Below are positions 35,671 through 49,168 of a stretch of 64,000 nt of DNA, in pieces (within the stretch, counting starts at the first letter, position 1; each line of letters opens with the position of its first letter). This DNA comes from Phallusia fumigata. Lineage: Eukaryota; Chordata; Ascidiacea; Phlebobranchia; Ascidiidae. Location of the stretch: contig QXVZ01005142.1 in the NCBI GenBank assembly GCA_008931825.1, positions 124,001 to 188,000 on the forward strand, in the 5' to 3' direction. A program made the position numbers and the translations under genes. The notes under the pieces were generated by a model that was given only the letters and a program-made list of their open reading frames with translations, was not told the DNA's origin and ran no database searches.

Positions 35671-38600
35671 TTACGTTGAGCCCTTGGATTCACCAGAGTA
35701 GACAGTGAGGTTTGAGTCGGCTGTTCCAACAGCTAATGTGGCCTGAAACGAAAGGTTACTCTGTTTTAACGAACCACGATAAAAAGGACAAAACGTTTGC
35801 TGAAGTCGCTTGTGTTAAAAATTTCGCTTGTGTAAAACCTTAATTTCCGCCAAGTCACTACAGATTGTATCAAGGTGGGGTTATTCAGGGTCAAAAGGAA
35901 AAAAATAAGCTGAGGTTAAAGTTTTGTAAAACGATTTTTATTATTGACCCATAATAACCCACTACCTCAAATGTGGACAGTAACAGCCCTGTGAAGTTTT
36001 ACTGATCAAATTCTGTGTCAAAGTTACTGCGTTGTTACGTAATGATAGGACCTCAGACTTACGAGCCACGGGTGAAAGGTCATGCAGGTAACTTGACCGA
36101 TCCGCTGACCAAGGAAACCATCATAGTATTTTACCGAGCAAAGTTCTTCACCATCCACACTGAGGAAGTTGATGGACGGCGTAGAAGTGCCGCTAGGTGG
36201 GGCAAAGATAAACATAGGAGTTATTGCTTACTGATCTATAGTGTTTGACACTGTATAACGATGCGATCGTCGCCCAAATTTCCTCTAACTTTTTCACGAG
36301 TTAAAATGTTGAAACCTTGCAGAAAGGTTTTTTCGAGATGAAAATAATTAGACCTGTTTACAAGTCTGACCCTATTGATGTAAACAAGCCCCATACTCTA
36401 TTCATAAGTCATATTAGGTCACTTGCTCAGCGAGCCCAAGACATTTCTGCGTCTTTGCAGTGATAGGATCAAGTCTTGGTCCGTTAGGCGACCTAAAATT
36501 TTCGCCATTTTGTGGTAGAACATGAATTGAACGACTCAAGTCGAGTCCCTTACACTGCATATTAAACCTGTTTTCCCGTTGATGTCGTTAATTAACCATA
36601 CAACCTTTGTATGACGATGCTTAAAAACTTTGCTGCGCTCGGCTGTACAAAGCTAGTCTGAAAGCAACTTAACTTGCACGAGCATCCATCAAACTTACCA
36701 AGCAACAACGGGTAGATTGGGATGGACATCAACAAATCTAACGCTTCCGGCCTTATGGTTTCGAATTGTTCGAAGAGCTTCCTTGCCCATTTTCCTCACA
36801 TCCCATAATTTTATGTCGCCCTGTTCACTGAACGAAAGACGAAAAGAAACAGTTGTTGTTTTAAAGCAGATAAATATAAAAACGTGAAAAGGTTATTTGA
36901 AGTCGGGGCCGCAAAAGCGCCACACATATCAATGGTACTACAGGAACCTGATGGGTTTACCACAATTAGATTATATTTCCCTCTTTCGACATTAGATAAT
37001 TTTGTTGCATACTGTCATGCCAATAGCAAGATAAGACTTGCTTGGTAACAACTAGTTGTTCAAGCCTAAATTACTTGCAAGAAATATAATTAGGCCATGA
37101 TTGTGGTAGAAAAACAGTATTCACAAATAGATTGGTTCAGAAAAGCTTTGGTTTATTTTTTGAGCAAAACAGAAAATACGAGCATTAAAAAACTAAATTT
37201 TAGGAGGTAGTTTTGATAGGTTCACATACCTGGCTGTTAACAGGAAATCATGCTGTAGAAATGTCGAGTTGATCACCCAAGTGTCATGGGCCTGAATCAC
37301 TTTCTGATGTTTACTAAAAAATAAAACTTAGATTTAAACTTAGTGTCAACACAAAGTGATTCTGTTTAAAGCAGAAACATCAGTTGAGATTGAGAGAGAG
37401 AATATAGATTTTAGTAAAACGGTAACGGATGGTATGATGGAAATAAAGTTAAAGTTTCCTTTTTTAAATTATAAAACTTGCCTGTAAGCAGCAGAAATTA
37501 ACCTTAGACAAGCAAACCTGTTCAAATAGAACTCCCTTGTGTCGAATAACCTTATCGTACCATCACCACATCCAGCCGACAATATGTTATGAGTATCACT
37601 ATGGGATAAGCTGGTTACACAACTTTCAGCCCCTGTCAGTAACTCCTGTGCAAAAGCAAATAGAACATCTAGTAGATTGGTACCATGGGGGAAATACTTT
37701 AAATAGTTTAGATTAAAAAGCATTAGAAGCTATCAGCTTTTAACTTCACAGCTCATTTACTGACTCATTATGAGCACAACATGGTCATGTGTTGCGTTGA
37801 TTACAGAAAATAGAAATTACCAAACAAAAACTTCAATATCGAAAATTTACCTGGACTTTCCTCTCATGCTTGACATCCCATATATGGAGATGCCTTGAAT
37901 CTCCTGCAGCAAACAGTTGCAGTTTTGCTTGGTACCAACTCATTGTTATCCCTGAACCACGTGACGAGGGGACATTGTCTGATATTGCCTGAAGTTTTTG
38001 TGATGTTGTTACCAAAAAATAGGCATTAATAAAAAAAAGGAATAGGGTGTAATAAATTGCTTACCCATCAGAACTCGTGTACTAGTGTCAACCACAACGG
38101 TTATTTAAAACAACTTTTAGGAGGGGGTAAATATACCGGATTAAAAATGGTTAAAATCAACACACTATATTACTATTTATGGATGTCAAGCAAATAGAGA
38201 TAAGGAGGTCTGAGAATGTTTCCTTTTATTTACCTGCCAAGCTGTTACAAGTTCAGGTTTACTTCCACCATCACTACAGCAATTCTTCCACACTCTAACA
38301 CACCCATCATCTGCACAGACAAATGATAGATTTAAAAATACACATTTTACTACGCTTAGGAAATAAGTAAAATTGTCCGGTTTCGCTATCTACTGACTAT
38401 AGAATGATCTGGGTTTTGCAGAGCCGATACCAGTTATTAGTAGTCACAGAGGCTGATAACTGATAACTAAAAATACAGCATTGGACAGAAACAATAACAA
38501 AAATAGGAAAACAGAGTGAAAACAAGGGATAAATATCTATGCAGCAACTCTGCTTCCTCCTCCATACATATCATATCACATCTGGCCAACTCTAATACAT

Positions 38601-41600
38601 TTTGTTAACATTTTTGCAGTTAATGATTCTATTTTATTAAGGAAACGACATGCTTTTACAAAACTAAGTTGTTTTGACGACATGCTTTTACAAAACTAAG
38701 TTGTTTTCATCTAAAGGGGGGGCAAAAATACTGCCGAGGTGAGGCATGGAACATAAAATGTTGGGGGAACGGTTGCACTAACCTGTTCCCACAATAAGCA
38801 GGGGATCAACATGAAGGTTAATGAAATGTAAACAAGATATACTGCTCATCATTGGGTTGTTGTTCTTCATGTAAGACCTGCGCTGTCCACTTTCCCATTC
38901 CCAAATGCTTTCATGAAAAAAAAAAAAACTTTTAAAAATAATTTTCATGTAACATTGAAAGCTTTGCTGCCGTTCGTCTTGTTGCTCGATAAAAAAATCT
39001 TTGGCAGCATCGCTCCAATTCAGTAACACGGGATGGGTGGAAAACATTGTATGAATGTGGAACTTTAAGTAAGCTTTAACTAATATATGTACAAATAAAT
39101 GTGCATTTTCACGGGGAGAGAAACAATAAACAAACAAAACTTTAATAAAACATTGTATGAATATAGACATTTTAGTAAGCTGTAACTAATATATATACAT
39201 ACACATATATATACGCTTTTATACCAGGAGAGAAACATTAATCAAACAAACAGGAGATTCACTGTTGTACAAAAAAGAAGGATGTGATTTAATTACAGTT
39301 CATCACATTAAACATCATCAATCATTCTTTTTGCACACCTGATTCCATATCTGTCTGCAGCCAATAAACTTTTGTTATGTGGATGAAACTTCACAGCGAT
39401 CGCCTGCTGAGGGTTCTTGTTAAAAAACTGCTGATCGGCCAAACGCGACAAGTCTGAAAGTCACATGATCACATTTTAATTTTCATAACCGTTGTGTGAA
39501 ACATGTTTTTTTATGTTTTATTTATAAAAGCTGCAGTGTAACTGACAGTACAACAAAAACTCGACAAAATATAAACATACATAAATAAATTAACAAGTTC
39601 ACCCATTTTTTGTTGAGAAAAGTCTCCATTTTTTCTAGCTTGGAAACTTTTGTCTAAACTGTGTGATTTTTGTAGCAGATTTCCATTCAGTGTAGTTTCC
39701 TGTTAAAATTTAATTAAGATTTGAAAAACTAAAAAAAACACCTATTTTAACCATTTGCAGGGCATTTTATTTAGTTTGTTAAAAACTGCTCTACTTATGA
39801 TTTAGAAAAACTACATTACCAAGCCTTTAAAGAAAAACAAAGAGTACATGTTAACAATATGGTAAAGGAAAATTTTTTGAAAAATAGTTCAGTTATCATT
39901 CCATTTATAAAACAAACATAAAGGACATGTTTCTTACTAACATACAACCAACTTTAATGTACTTACCTTTACTTTAGTGGTTGGTTCGGCAAACTCTGAA
40001 GCACTCCACCCACAGAAATCAGTGGAAATTACTCGATCTTGTATGAGGTTGATCATAGTGGTGGGGACTTCTGAGGCTCGAAATATCTAAACAATACATG
40101 TATTAGTCTTATGGATATGGATAGCAGCAGTTCACTCGCAATAGGATTTGAACCTAAATTAAAGATTTGTTATTTCTCTGCAAAAAATGAGCTACACTGG
40201 CAGAGTTGTATTGAATGTCCTTTAGCAATCCATATAAATGCAAGATATAAGCCAAAAACAATATCCTAACATAGTAGTTTACAAAACAAGTTTTTAACTT
40301 TTGTTTCTCGTTGTGTATTGCCTTTACGCGAAAAATGTATCACTGGCAACTGTCATTGGTATCACTAAGGATGGCAGGAGTTATTTTTGAAATGTTAGAG
40401 TAATAAATCATGTTGCTTTTAACCCCCTTTTTTAGGCTAGCATATTTATCCTCGGAAAACCTGAAACACTGGTTGCGAATAAACTTCAGTTGCATAACAC
40501 AGACTTACCCCACCAAGAGGTTTTTCTGGGCCCTTTTCAAATACTTTTCTGGTCCTTGCGTAGGGAGTTAAGTGAATGGGAAGGATTGATTGGGATGATT
40601 TGGCAGGGGATGCCCCTTCTCTAAGAATAAAATATTTATTTGTAACAGTGTCATGGAATCAATAGGAGCTTTTTTGAAAAGCATCAAAACCAGAATGACA
40701 ACAAGAATTTAGGAAAACACTGAAACATCTTAATGGAAAACAAGTTCAATGTTATGTCTAGAGCCCGCTACCTACCCCTCATTGAATGAAACTTTCCTTC
40801 TTGACTTAGGACTGTTTTGTGGAGAAGACCCTTTTCCATCTCCACAATATCTTGTGTTCTGATTTTTTGCCATCAGCTGTAAATGGACATAAAACTGTTA
40901 TTTTATCGGTAGTTCCAAGTGAGACAAATGTTTTTAAAAACCCAACAAATCTCACACTCTCATTTATATGTAATATTACTGATTTTTTTCAGTTAAAATA
41001 TTTTTCCATGAGCCCATAGGCAAACACCACTTTTTGGCTCAACCCAGTGTGAAAGCAATTAAGTAAAGGAACAAAAGTGGATAAAGGTCATAAACTGCAG
41101 TTACACTGTTATGCATTATGTAAAGATGGTCAAAATTAAAAATCACATAAGAATAAAAAAATAAACCTGGTGTAAAACAATTGCACACACAAGCCACAGT
41201 TGAGTTTGTTTTTGTAATCAGTAAGTCCAGTAAAATAGAACCTTTACACAAGAGGATAAGTTAGCCACCAATTACATTGCAACACTGCCCTATATTAACC
41301 ACTTGTTTAAGAAGAGGCTGGGGTCTTTCAACTCACCACAACTCTTTCCATAATCGAAGTAACAACTGATACAGCGAGGTTGGAAACATCCGGATGGGGG
41401 TCGGCAGCTAGTGATAGCAGAACTTTCCAGATATTGGCGTTAACTGAACTGTAAGCTGAATCTGTGGGTTGTAAAAGTTACACAAATATTTCTTTTTGCA
41501 ACAATGCCTAATCAGAACCAACTATTTTGCAGGCCTGTCATATAGGTATATGTACATAGGTCTGTTTTACTTGGCACAATTGCCTATGACAAAAAAAAAC

Positions 41601-44600
41601 ATGTATTCCTAGTTCTTAGTTCCAGTCGGCTCTACTCTACAATTTAGCTTAAAAATCAAATATTCAAGAAATACGTTTCAACATAAAATGTCGACTACTC
41701 ATAATAAGCATTCGTAATTCAGCAATTTATCTGTTCAAATCTTTTAAGGAAACAGACCAACAAACTTTAAACAAAACCAAAAACATACTTGCGTTAAATG
41801 GCAGATTGGACAGAGAGATTTTTCTCAGCCTTTGAATTCTTTCAGGAGTTAGAGTTCGTCCAACCTCATTGTACGAGGCTGACACAGATGATTGATTGTT
41901 TTCTGATACATTGGGCGATGCTGGTATACTGTCACCACCTCCTGCGAGAAGAGCTCAAAAAATTATGGTTGTGTAATTTAAAGGGGACATTTTTTATTGA
42001 AAAACTTTGCCCAGTGGTCAGTTCAGCCAGCTAGAACATCTAAGACATAGGTGTCAATTCCCAGGATTGCAGCCACCCCACTGAAAATTCCCAGGGTGGC
42101 AGCCATTATTAAAAGTCTATGCTGCCATCACAAAAATTGCCTGGATTCATCATGACTGGTTTACACCAAATAGTGCAAGGCAAGCGACAAAAATTTCTAT
42201 TCGTTTATTCAATAACGCAGGAGCAAGTTCAATTTTGCACATCTCTTGTGCTTTATGCACCGTTAATATTAGGGATAACAGGCTGTATAATGACGCTATG
42301 AACCAATAGGTGTATGTCGTGAAATTCGATCACATGTCAGACCGCTTGGATTTGATCATTTCGCCACCACACACAAAAAAAATTTGCTAAAAAATTGACG
42401 CCTATGATCTAAGGATATATGTTTTTTTCCAAGGCCAGTGTTTAGAATGCACTGTAGTTAATGCGGTTGACTTTTTGGACGATTAACGTGAACAAATGAT
42501 ACTTAATCTGTATTGTAGACATTTACTTTTACCTTGTTTAACCATTGATGGATAATTTGCAGGTGGGTAGAGATAAACATCATTGGATGAGCGAGAGGTG
42601 CGAGGTCCTTGGTAGGATGAGCTGGTTAATGATGGGTTCCGACTTCGATTTTTTCCACCTTCATTGTAAAAGAGTTTGTTATTTTTATCACAATGACTTA
42701 CATAGAATAGAGAATCTAAAACAGTTAAAGACCCATCTTTAATCAACTATGGCATGGCTGATTGGAACAATGTTAGGAAAGCCTTTCATCCAGAAGCAGC
42801 AAATGCAAATTTGTTAATAATCCAAAGTTAAAAGGACACTAATTCAAACAACAGGAGGTATAGCATTTACAGCATATACATTTCAGTAGGTACCTATGTT
42901 GCAACCAAACAACAAATTGATGCCACCATTATTTAGACAGGCTTTGTTCAAAAAAGGTTAAAAGGAAACAGTTTTTAAAAGGTAAAATAAAAAATTTGCA
43001 AAAAAACAAAAAATTAAAAAAATTCAACATTAATCTTACCAGGCTGCAACGGTTCCAAATTTTTTTCTTCTTCTACAAAACGGAAAGCGATTGTCGCAAA
43101 ACTGCTGTCGTAACATGACACCAGTCTCTGGAGGGCACATGTGAGCTCACAACGGACCAGAACGCTTGCCTCACGTCGCTGCAGTGGAGTCAGAGTGGCA
43201 CCAACAGCCTGGTTTACATGTGCAGCGTGGTCGCTGCCAGAGTCGGGCTGGTTGTCAACAAATGTACCGAGCGCAAAAACAGCAGCGGTCCGTACCTTAG
43301 AAATTAAATGTTTGTTGTTGGAAGTGTGATTGTCAAATTTGTCAAACTAGTTTCCTGAAAAACTCAATCTGACATGGGTAACTACTAGGAAACAGAAAAG
43401 GCAAAGTTTAAACGAGCCAAATGCAATTTTGCCTAGTCTATTTCGTTTTAAACCAAATTTGTAATTATTTTACATTAAAAATGACATCCAAGTGATAGAT
43501 CAGCATTATAAGGTCATCACAATAAGTTTAACTTTTATCATGGAACTTTACCAAATTCTTTAAATCACCCACCTCGGGTTGGGGGTCATTAAGTAGCTCA
43601 TATAATCGCTCGTGAGCTTGATCTCTCACCCCCCTCCACCGAGCCTCATCATAATTTGTCCAAACTCGGCCTGTAATAAAAATTACAGATTGACTTAATC
43701 TGTATAAAATCTGTACTTTTTTAGTTCGTGGATGTAATTTTTACAACCAAAACTCTGCCTACAGAATAAAATTCTGGTGTGAAGCGTGAAGAACAAGAAA
43801 AGCAAAACTATCAAACTATTGTGTCAAACTTCAAGCACAAGATATGTAACAAAAATGGTTCCAATGCTAGATTACACAGAATGTCAGAAACACAGAAAAT
43901 GATTGAGTTAATACTTCTGGTATCAAAAAAGAAGCTAAACTTTCAGTTCAAAATGGTAAAGGTACCTACAGTCTTTTTCTTTTATCTGTGCTTGGTCCAG
44001 GCTTAGTCATTAAAAAAAACAAATGTTACAATCCCACCTAAACAAATGGCCACCCATTGTTTTAGTTTTGGGTTTGTGACAATCGATTCATCGTCCAGTT
44101 GTCCGAGACATATTGAAACAATATTTCGAGTGAGGCAAGCTTCTTGACCAGTTGAGTTGCCGTTAACAACTTCAGCTAACACAAATGCGGCCATTTTTCG
44201 ATGTGGTGCAGACATTTGTGGGTCCTGTAAGGCTCGTAGAAAATATTGGTGACCGCCATCTTTTACCAGGTCACCCTGACATGTCTGAAAATAAAATAAA
44301 GTTAAATTAAAAAACTACGTTAAGTGATATTGAAAACAGTGCCCTAACAACACCTGGAATTTAGGGGGAATGAGTCTTTGTGAGGCCGGGGGTTATATAT
44401 TACAGAAGTTTATGAGGAAAGAATCACTTAAATGTAAGGAAAGAGATTACATAAGTCAGGGGGACAGGGTTTAAGTGAGGTCAAGTAAACAGCTGTAACA
44501 TTTCACAATTGTGGGAAACGCAACTTACACTGTCGACGGCAAGTATTTTAGCCCATATAAACACCAACAATGGTCGCAATTCTTTTGCTAAGCTTTGTAG

Positions 44601-47600
44601 GAGTTTTAGCACATAAGGAAAGATTCCAACAGAGAGGGCCAGACTCACAGCCCATGGACCAAGGTCAAGGAAACGTCCAAGAAGGTCAAGGGCACGAAGT
44701 CGGTGAACTTGACTAAGCAGGACCTATGTTTGGAAAAGAAATGTTAAATATTTTCAAAGAAAATATGGCATTAGCAAACAAGCAAAACAAGTAACATGTA
44801 GAAAAACGATTTCAACTGATAAGCATGTATTTTCCAGAGCTATAAAAAATCAGACATATAAAAATTTAAGTGTTTACCTGTAACACAATGGGCAACTGTT
44901 CTGGGGGGTCGCGCCCTTCCACACCAAGTGACAGCCAAACTTGAAACGCAGTGAGATGTTGAGCAAAGAATGGGGAGTTCTGAAATGTTTGAAGCATAGA
45001 TAAACGTAAATATTAAATGAGTCTCTAATCCTATTGTGCAACATACTTTGAACTGATGATTTAAAATATCTGTGCCCACAAAGTGAAATATTTCTAGGCA
45101 AAATAAGACAATAATGACATCTGTTGCAAGGTTAAGGGGGTATTCATAAGTGAAAGACTTAATCTCCTGGTGTATTTGAACATTAACAATTTCCATCAAT
45201 TATTCCTATTTAATGATTTTTATCATAAAATGGATATAAATCATTACAGATTTGTTCTTTACACACAGACAAACATACCACAGCACAAGTATATAGTTAT
45301 AAATATGATGCATGTACTTAATGGTATGTTATGGTATATATGTTTTTACTGTTGCATAAGTTTAATAACATTGATACAAAAAACTGTTCTGATGCAAATG
45401 CATGTTACGAAGCACCCTAATGACACAACACACGACAGTAAAATTGAGCTGCATCACAGACCTTGAAAACATAATTTGATTCCTCAGCAAGCATGAGGGG
45501 AAGTTGAGACAAACAAACTTCAACTGCATGGTCCCACGCCACCCACATCGGGTGTCTGGAAATGAACATGAATATTTCATGAATTAAGCTTAGAAACACT
45601 ACAAGGGCATGGCTGTGCTGGTGCGGTGGAAGGTTGTATCGATTCTGTGCAGTATTTTTAAACTGCACAATTTGTCTAAATAAAATTTTGGTCTTTGGAA
45701 ATTACAATTTATTGACCTAAACTGTCTGGTATCTCTTCAAACTAATTGCATTCCAGTGAAAAAAATAGGTACATGCTTATTGCAATTTTGAACCTGGAAG
45801 TAATACTAACATCAAAGAGATTTTAAAGAGCAAAACTACAATTTCGGCAATTGCGAACTAGGAAAATAGTTTACCTGAAAGTAGGTGGCAAAGCTGGTTG
45901 TGAGACGGGAGTGCATTTGTATGATCGCATAATCCTTTCAGCAAGCAAAAAATTACGGAACAAACTGGCAACAAGTAAATCTTGACGAAACAATTTCTGA
46001 AACAACTCTGTAAAAAACAATATGAATTCATTAAAAAAAACAACAAAGTAAAAACAATATGTGTCCCCTTCATGGAAGAATAATTAAAACATATGAATTT
46101 AGTAGTACCTCTTGGCAAAGTATTCCAAGCAATTGTGTCAGTAATGGCAGTAAATATCCAGTTCAGTTCACCAAGTGGTGTTCTTCTATCGTTTAATCGA
46201 CCAGGAATTCTAAAAAAAGAGATAATTAGGCACAGGTAGTAAAACATTTTTAGGTATTAACATTAGTGGAAAAATGAAATGCCTCAACAACTTCTCAACA
46301 TTATACTTACACACAACACAATAGCTAAAGTCATGAAAAAAGTAGAATCTTTTTTGCTGATCACTCAAGTCAAGTAAGTTTAAATAAATACTTCTGTAGT
46401 GAATTAAAATCCCAACTTACTTTTCAATGAGGTCAAGGGTCACACCAGGAGCAAGAGAGTCCTGTCGCTGGTGGCAAAACCACTGGAGGGCGATCTTAAT
46501 TGGTGTAGTAAGACAAGCAGTGAAAAGATCAGCCGGAAGTTCTGGGTTCATTGGAAGAAGCTGATTGGCCGAGCAGGCAGCCAATTGAATGCAGTTCCTC
46601 ACATCGCACATGGTTGCACCTGGTGATAAGCGGCCACCATTCATCTGTGAGATTGTAATCAAATACTTGTGGTTATTTGTAGTAGAATACTTGTAAATGA
46701 TTTCCTAAAACAATTGGATTCAATCAAAGTCATTCAATTTATGTGCTCAGAAACGATAAAACGTAAGGCGGCATAAAACTAACAATCTTGCACACTCAAG
46801 ACAAATAAAATTCATCATTTGACCATTTTGCTATATTTGTAACACTTTTACCTGCATGTCTTGTTGTCGCTGATCAGCAAATGATCTGAAAGAACTAACT
46901 ATAAGACCGGCGCATGAACAATCATACACAAATATCGATGGACTGCCCATCCAAGATTGCAGGTCATATATTGACAAAGGAATGTACTGTGTGTAGGTCT
47001 GTAAAAAAAAATTTTTTTCATATTGGTAAATGTTTGTAAGTGCGGCTTTTTGACTGGCCACCAGCCAATGGAGGAATAATGGTGACTTATAGCTGACAGC
47101 TAACTAATCTGTTATTAATAAATGCTGGCATCATATTTTTACATAGTTCCAGTCCAATTTGTGTGATAGTAAAAATAGTACAATAAGTCCATTAATTAAT
47201 CTATATTTTATTTAGTTTTAAGTAGTCTTTAACTATAAATTTAAAAAAAATGTTTTAATAATGCCACAGTTATAAATTCACTAAAAACAATTCTACAAAT
47301 GAAATAAATGACATTTAGAACAAACAGCCTCATATTTTGTGCAATACAAACGTTTTTGTTTCATAGTTTTTAGCCGAAGTATAGTAAAATGAAATGTTTT
47401 AGTCAATATTTACAGGGCCGTAAAAACAAACATGTCACTATGCAACAACAAGTCAAAAAGGCAGCGTGCAATAGGCAATGGTTAACTACGTGCTGTTATC
47501 GGGGTTGCACCGACAAAATTTTTGTAAACTGGTAATGTTTGTTTTCCATGAAAAATACAAATTCGCATTCAACTGTCCCTTGAAGTAGACAGCCTATTTA

Positions 47601-49168
47601 AAAAAGGTTTATAACACTGTGGACGCAAAAAATATTTGTCAAACTTAACCTACTGCAAGAACAGGTTTCCACACTTAAAGTCCACCAAACAACTTTTACA
47701 TCAAAAGCTGTTAATAAGCACAAAATTTACAGTGCAGTGGACTAGCTAAAGTAGTTACCTTGTTAAATACCCAAATTTCCCCGTTTGCAGTAGGCCTTGG
47801 TACTCCATGACCATTATAATGGAACAAAACTCTTTCCTCCTTTGCATTACGCCTCAAAGATGTGCAAAGTCGCTTTATGTCTTCCACTGTTGGGTCGAGA
47901 CTCTGTTTGTACCTGGCCTAAAAAAAACAAAAAAATTAATTGCAAATGGGTAACAAGGCAATAAAAAAGGTAGGTCCTTTCTGAAGTTGTAGCTAACTTG
48001 GCCTTTAGGAAACACTTTCGTCTAACTCCTGATAAAACATCAAAGCACAAATCAAACACAAGTTTGTTGCACATGCTGGGAAAATATAAGCCTGCCTGTG
48101 TATTGACTTTTTAGAACCAGAAAACCACCCAATTAAATTGCTGTCATCATTAACCATAAGGGTGTAATAAAATGACAATCCCATTGCCTTAAAAAATTTA
48201 AAACTGATAACAACAGTTTCCTTAAAAAGCAAATTTTGAAGCCTATGATGTGGCTTCAAAATCAGGTACATTGAAAGAAAAGGAAATTGAAATATTTACG
48301 CTTGGAAAAATTAATTTTAACTACTTTTTAAAACTCTACTAACCCTTGGCTGCCATCGTTCATATTGCTTCTGCAAACTGTTTCCAATTGAATCCAATGC
48401 CTTTTGTGGACTGTGACTTAGTGGGTCTAAAAATATTCGTGTACAATGTATCACAAGTAAAATAGCTTTTCATTAAATATGCTGGAGGCCTTTTAGACAA
48501 ATGTAATTCATAGTTTGTGAATTTCAGGGCATTGGTAGACATCATATTAAATCCAAAAGGTTTGTTTTGCAATAGAAAAACAATCCATTTACTAACCTAT
48601 CCAACATTCTTTTCTTGCACATGGTGAAGTTTTCACAACATCAGGTGGGTCAACACCAACATTTAAACAAAGAACAAGGGCAACACTCACTGTTTTCATC
48701 TGTATACAAAGTAAAACTGTCAGTCATTTGAGTGTTTACATAAAAATTTGTGACATTAAATATACTTTATTAAATGTATTACCCAAACTAAATGCAACAT
48801 CACTTTCAAACGATAAATAGTTTATGTTGTCCAGTGTACATCGCATAACCTCTTACAATTTAAAAAATAGTTGTGTTGCGTTCTTGTGCAAGTACATTCT
48901 TACCCCAGTAATATATGTTTTAGAGAATTTGCATATTGGTCATGATAACTAGTATTAAACTAATCAAAACAAGAACCTAAATTGTACAGAAGTCTATACT
49001 AACCCTTTCTTTCATTCTCCAAGTTTGTGTCATTTCACTCCTCCCAACAATTTTCTCATAGTGTTGTTTTTCCTGAAATGCAATTGGGGTAGGAACAACA
49101 ATTGGAATACTGGTGTCACTCTCGTCATCAAGAGATACATCTTCAGTTTTTACATCAGTTTGTTCCAT
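35671..49168 (-). CDS. RPTOR: RPTOR (Raptor), regulatory-associated protein of mTORC1, complete
   Basis: Raptor is the scaffold of mTOR complex 1, which recruits substrates and links growth control to nutrients at the lysosome. Thirty exons run from ATG at 49168 to TAA at 35671: 49168-49004, 48699-48597, 48426-48344, 47917-47759, 46998-46852, 46644-46421, 46209-46109, 46007-45875, 45555-45462, 44979-44878, 44723-44529, 44284-44038, 43670-43573, 43295-43040, 42658-42533, 41941-41789, 41461-41337, 40876-40776, 40620-40509, 40086-39967, 39699-39603, 39453-39339, 38907-38783, 38310-38234, 37988-37851, 37645-37518, 37313-37230, 36827-36699, 36192-36063, 35742-35671. They sum to 1,312 codons plus stop, close to the human 1,335. 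Diagnostic blocks are [72 protein letters not shown] and [13 protein letters not shown]. It is complete, with no break seen. Confidence 0.96.
38645..38708. repeat. 32-bp perfect tandem duplication in RPTOR intron
   Basis: The unit, which begins ACGACATGCTTTTACAAAAC, occurs twice in a row (38645-38676 and 38677-38708) without visible difference, so it is recent. Confidence 0.85.
39044..39252. repeat. ~105-bp diverged tandem duplication in RPTOR intron 22
   Basis: Two units share, in order, ACATTGTATGAAT, AGTAAGCT, TAACTAATATAT and GGAGAGAAACA followed by AATCAAACAAAC-like sequence. The second unit has grown a TATATACATACACATATATA microsatellite (39188-39214). Confidence 0.75.
40128..40205 (-). 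repeat. tRNA-derived SINE remnant in RPTOR intron
   Basis: The minus strand reads CCAGTGTAGCTCATT (A-box-like) and about 40 bases later AGGTTCAAATCCTATTGCGA, which contains a perfect B-box. Spacing is close to that of a tRNA, but the stems do not pair. Confidence 0.6.
40509..42658 (-). other. Raptor low-complexity linker with regulatory-site counterpart
   Basis: Exons 15-19 (about residues 703-908) form a Ser/Pro/Asn-rich linker interrupted by a conserved helical block ([19 protein letters not shown]). A Ser in [10 protein letters not shown] sits just before that block, at the place of the AMPK-targeted Ser792 in human Raptor (MRRASSYSS). The counterpart is by position and basic context, not proven. 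Confidence 0.6.
43040..45555 (-). other. Raptor HEAT/armadillo repeat region
   Basis: Exons 9-14 (about residues 373-702) encode helical repeats that contact mTOR. Blocks include [64 protein letters not shown] and [13 protein letters not shown], in the order seen in vertebrate Raptor. Confidence 0.85.
45875..49004 (-). other. Raptor N-terminal conserved (caspase-like) region
   Basis: Exons 2-8 (about residues 56-372) encode the conserved caspase-fold domain that lies near the mTOR active site. The pseudo-dyad region is visible: HYNGHG for the histidine and VYDCSCAG for the cysteine. The human protein, as I remember it, has DCSNAG at the second site. The following helices include [15 protein letters not shown] and [15 protein letters not shown]. 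Confidence 0.85.

Larger units (their letters stand above)
35671..39453 (-). other. Raptor C-terminal WD40 propeller
   Basis: Exons 22-30 (about residues 981-1312) encode the seven-bladed propeller. Blades are recognisable from [69 protein letters not shown] and the last short exon ([17 protein letters not shown]). Confidence 0.85.
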
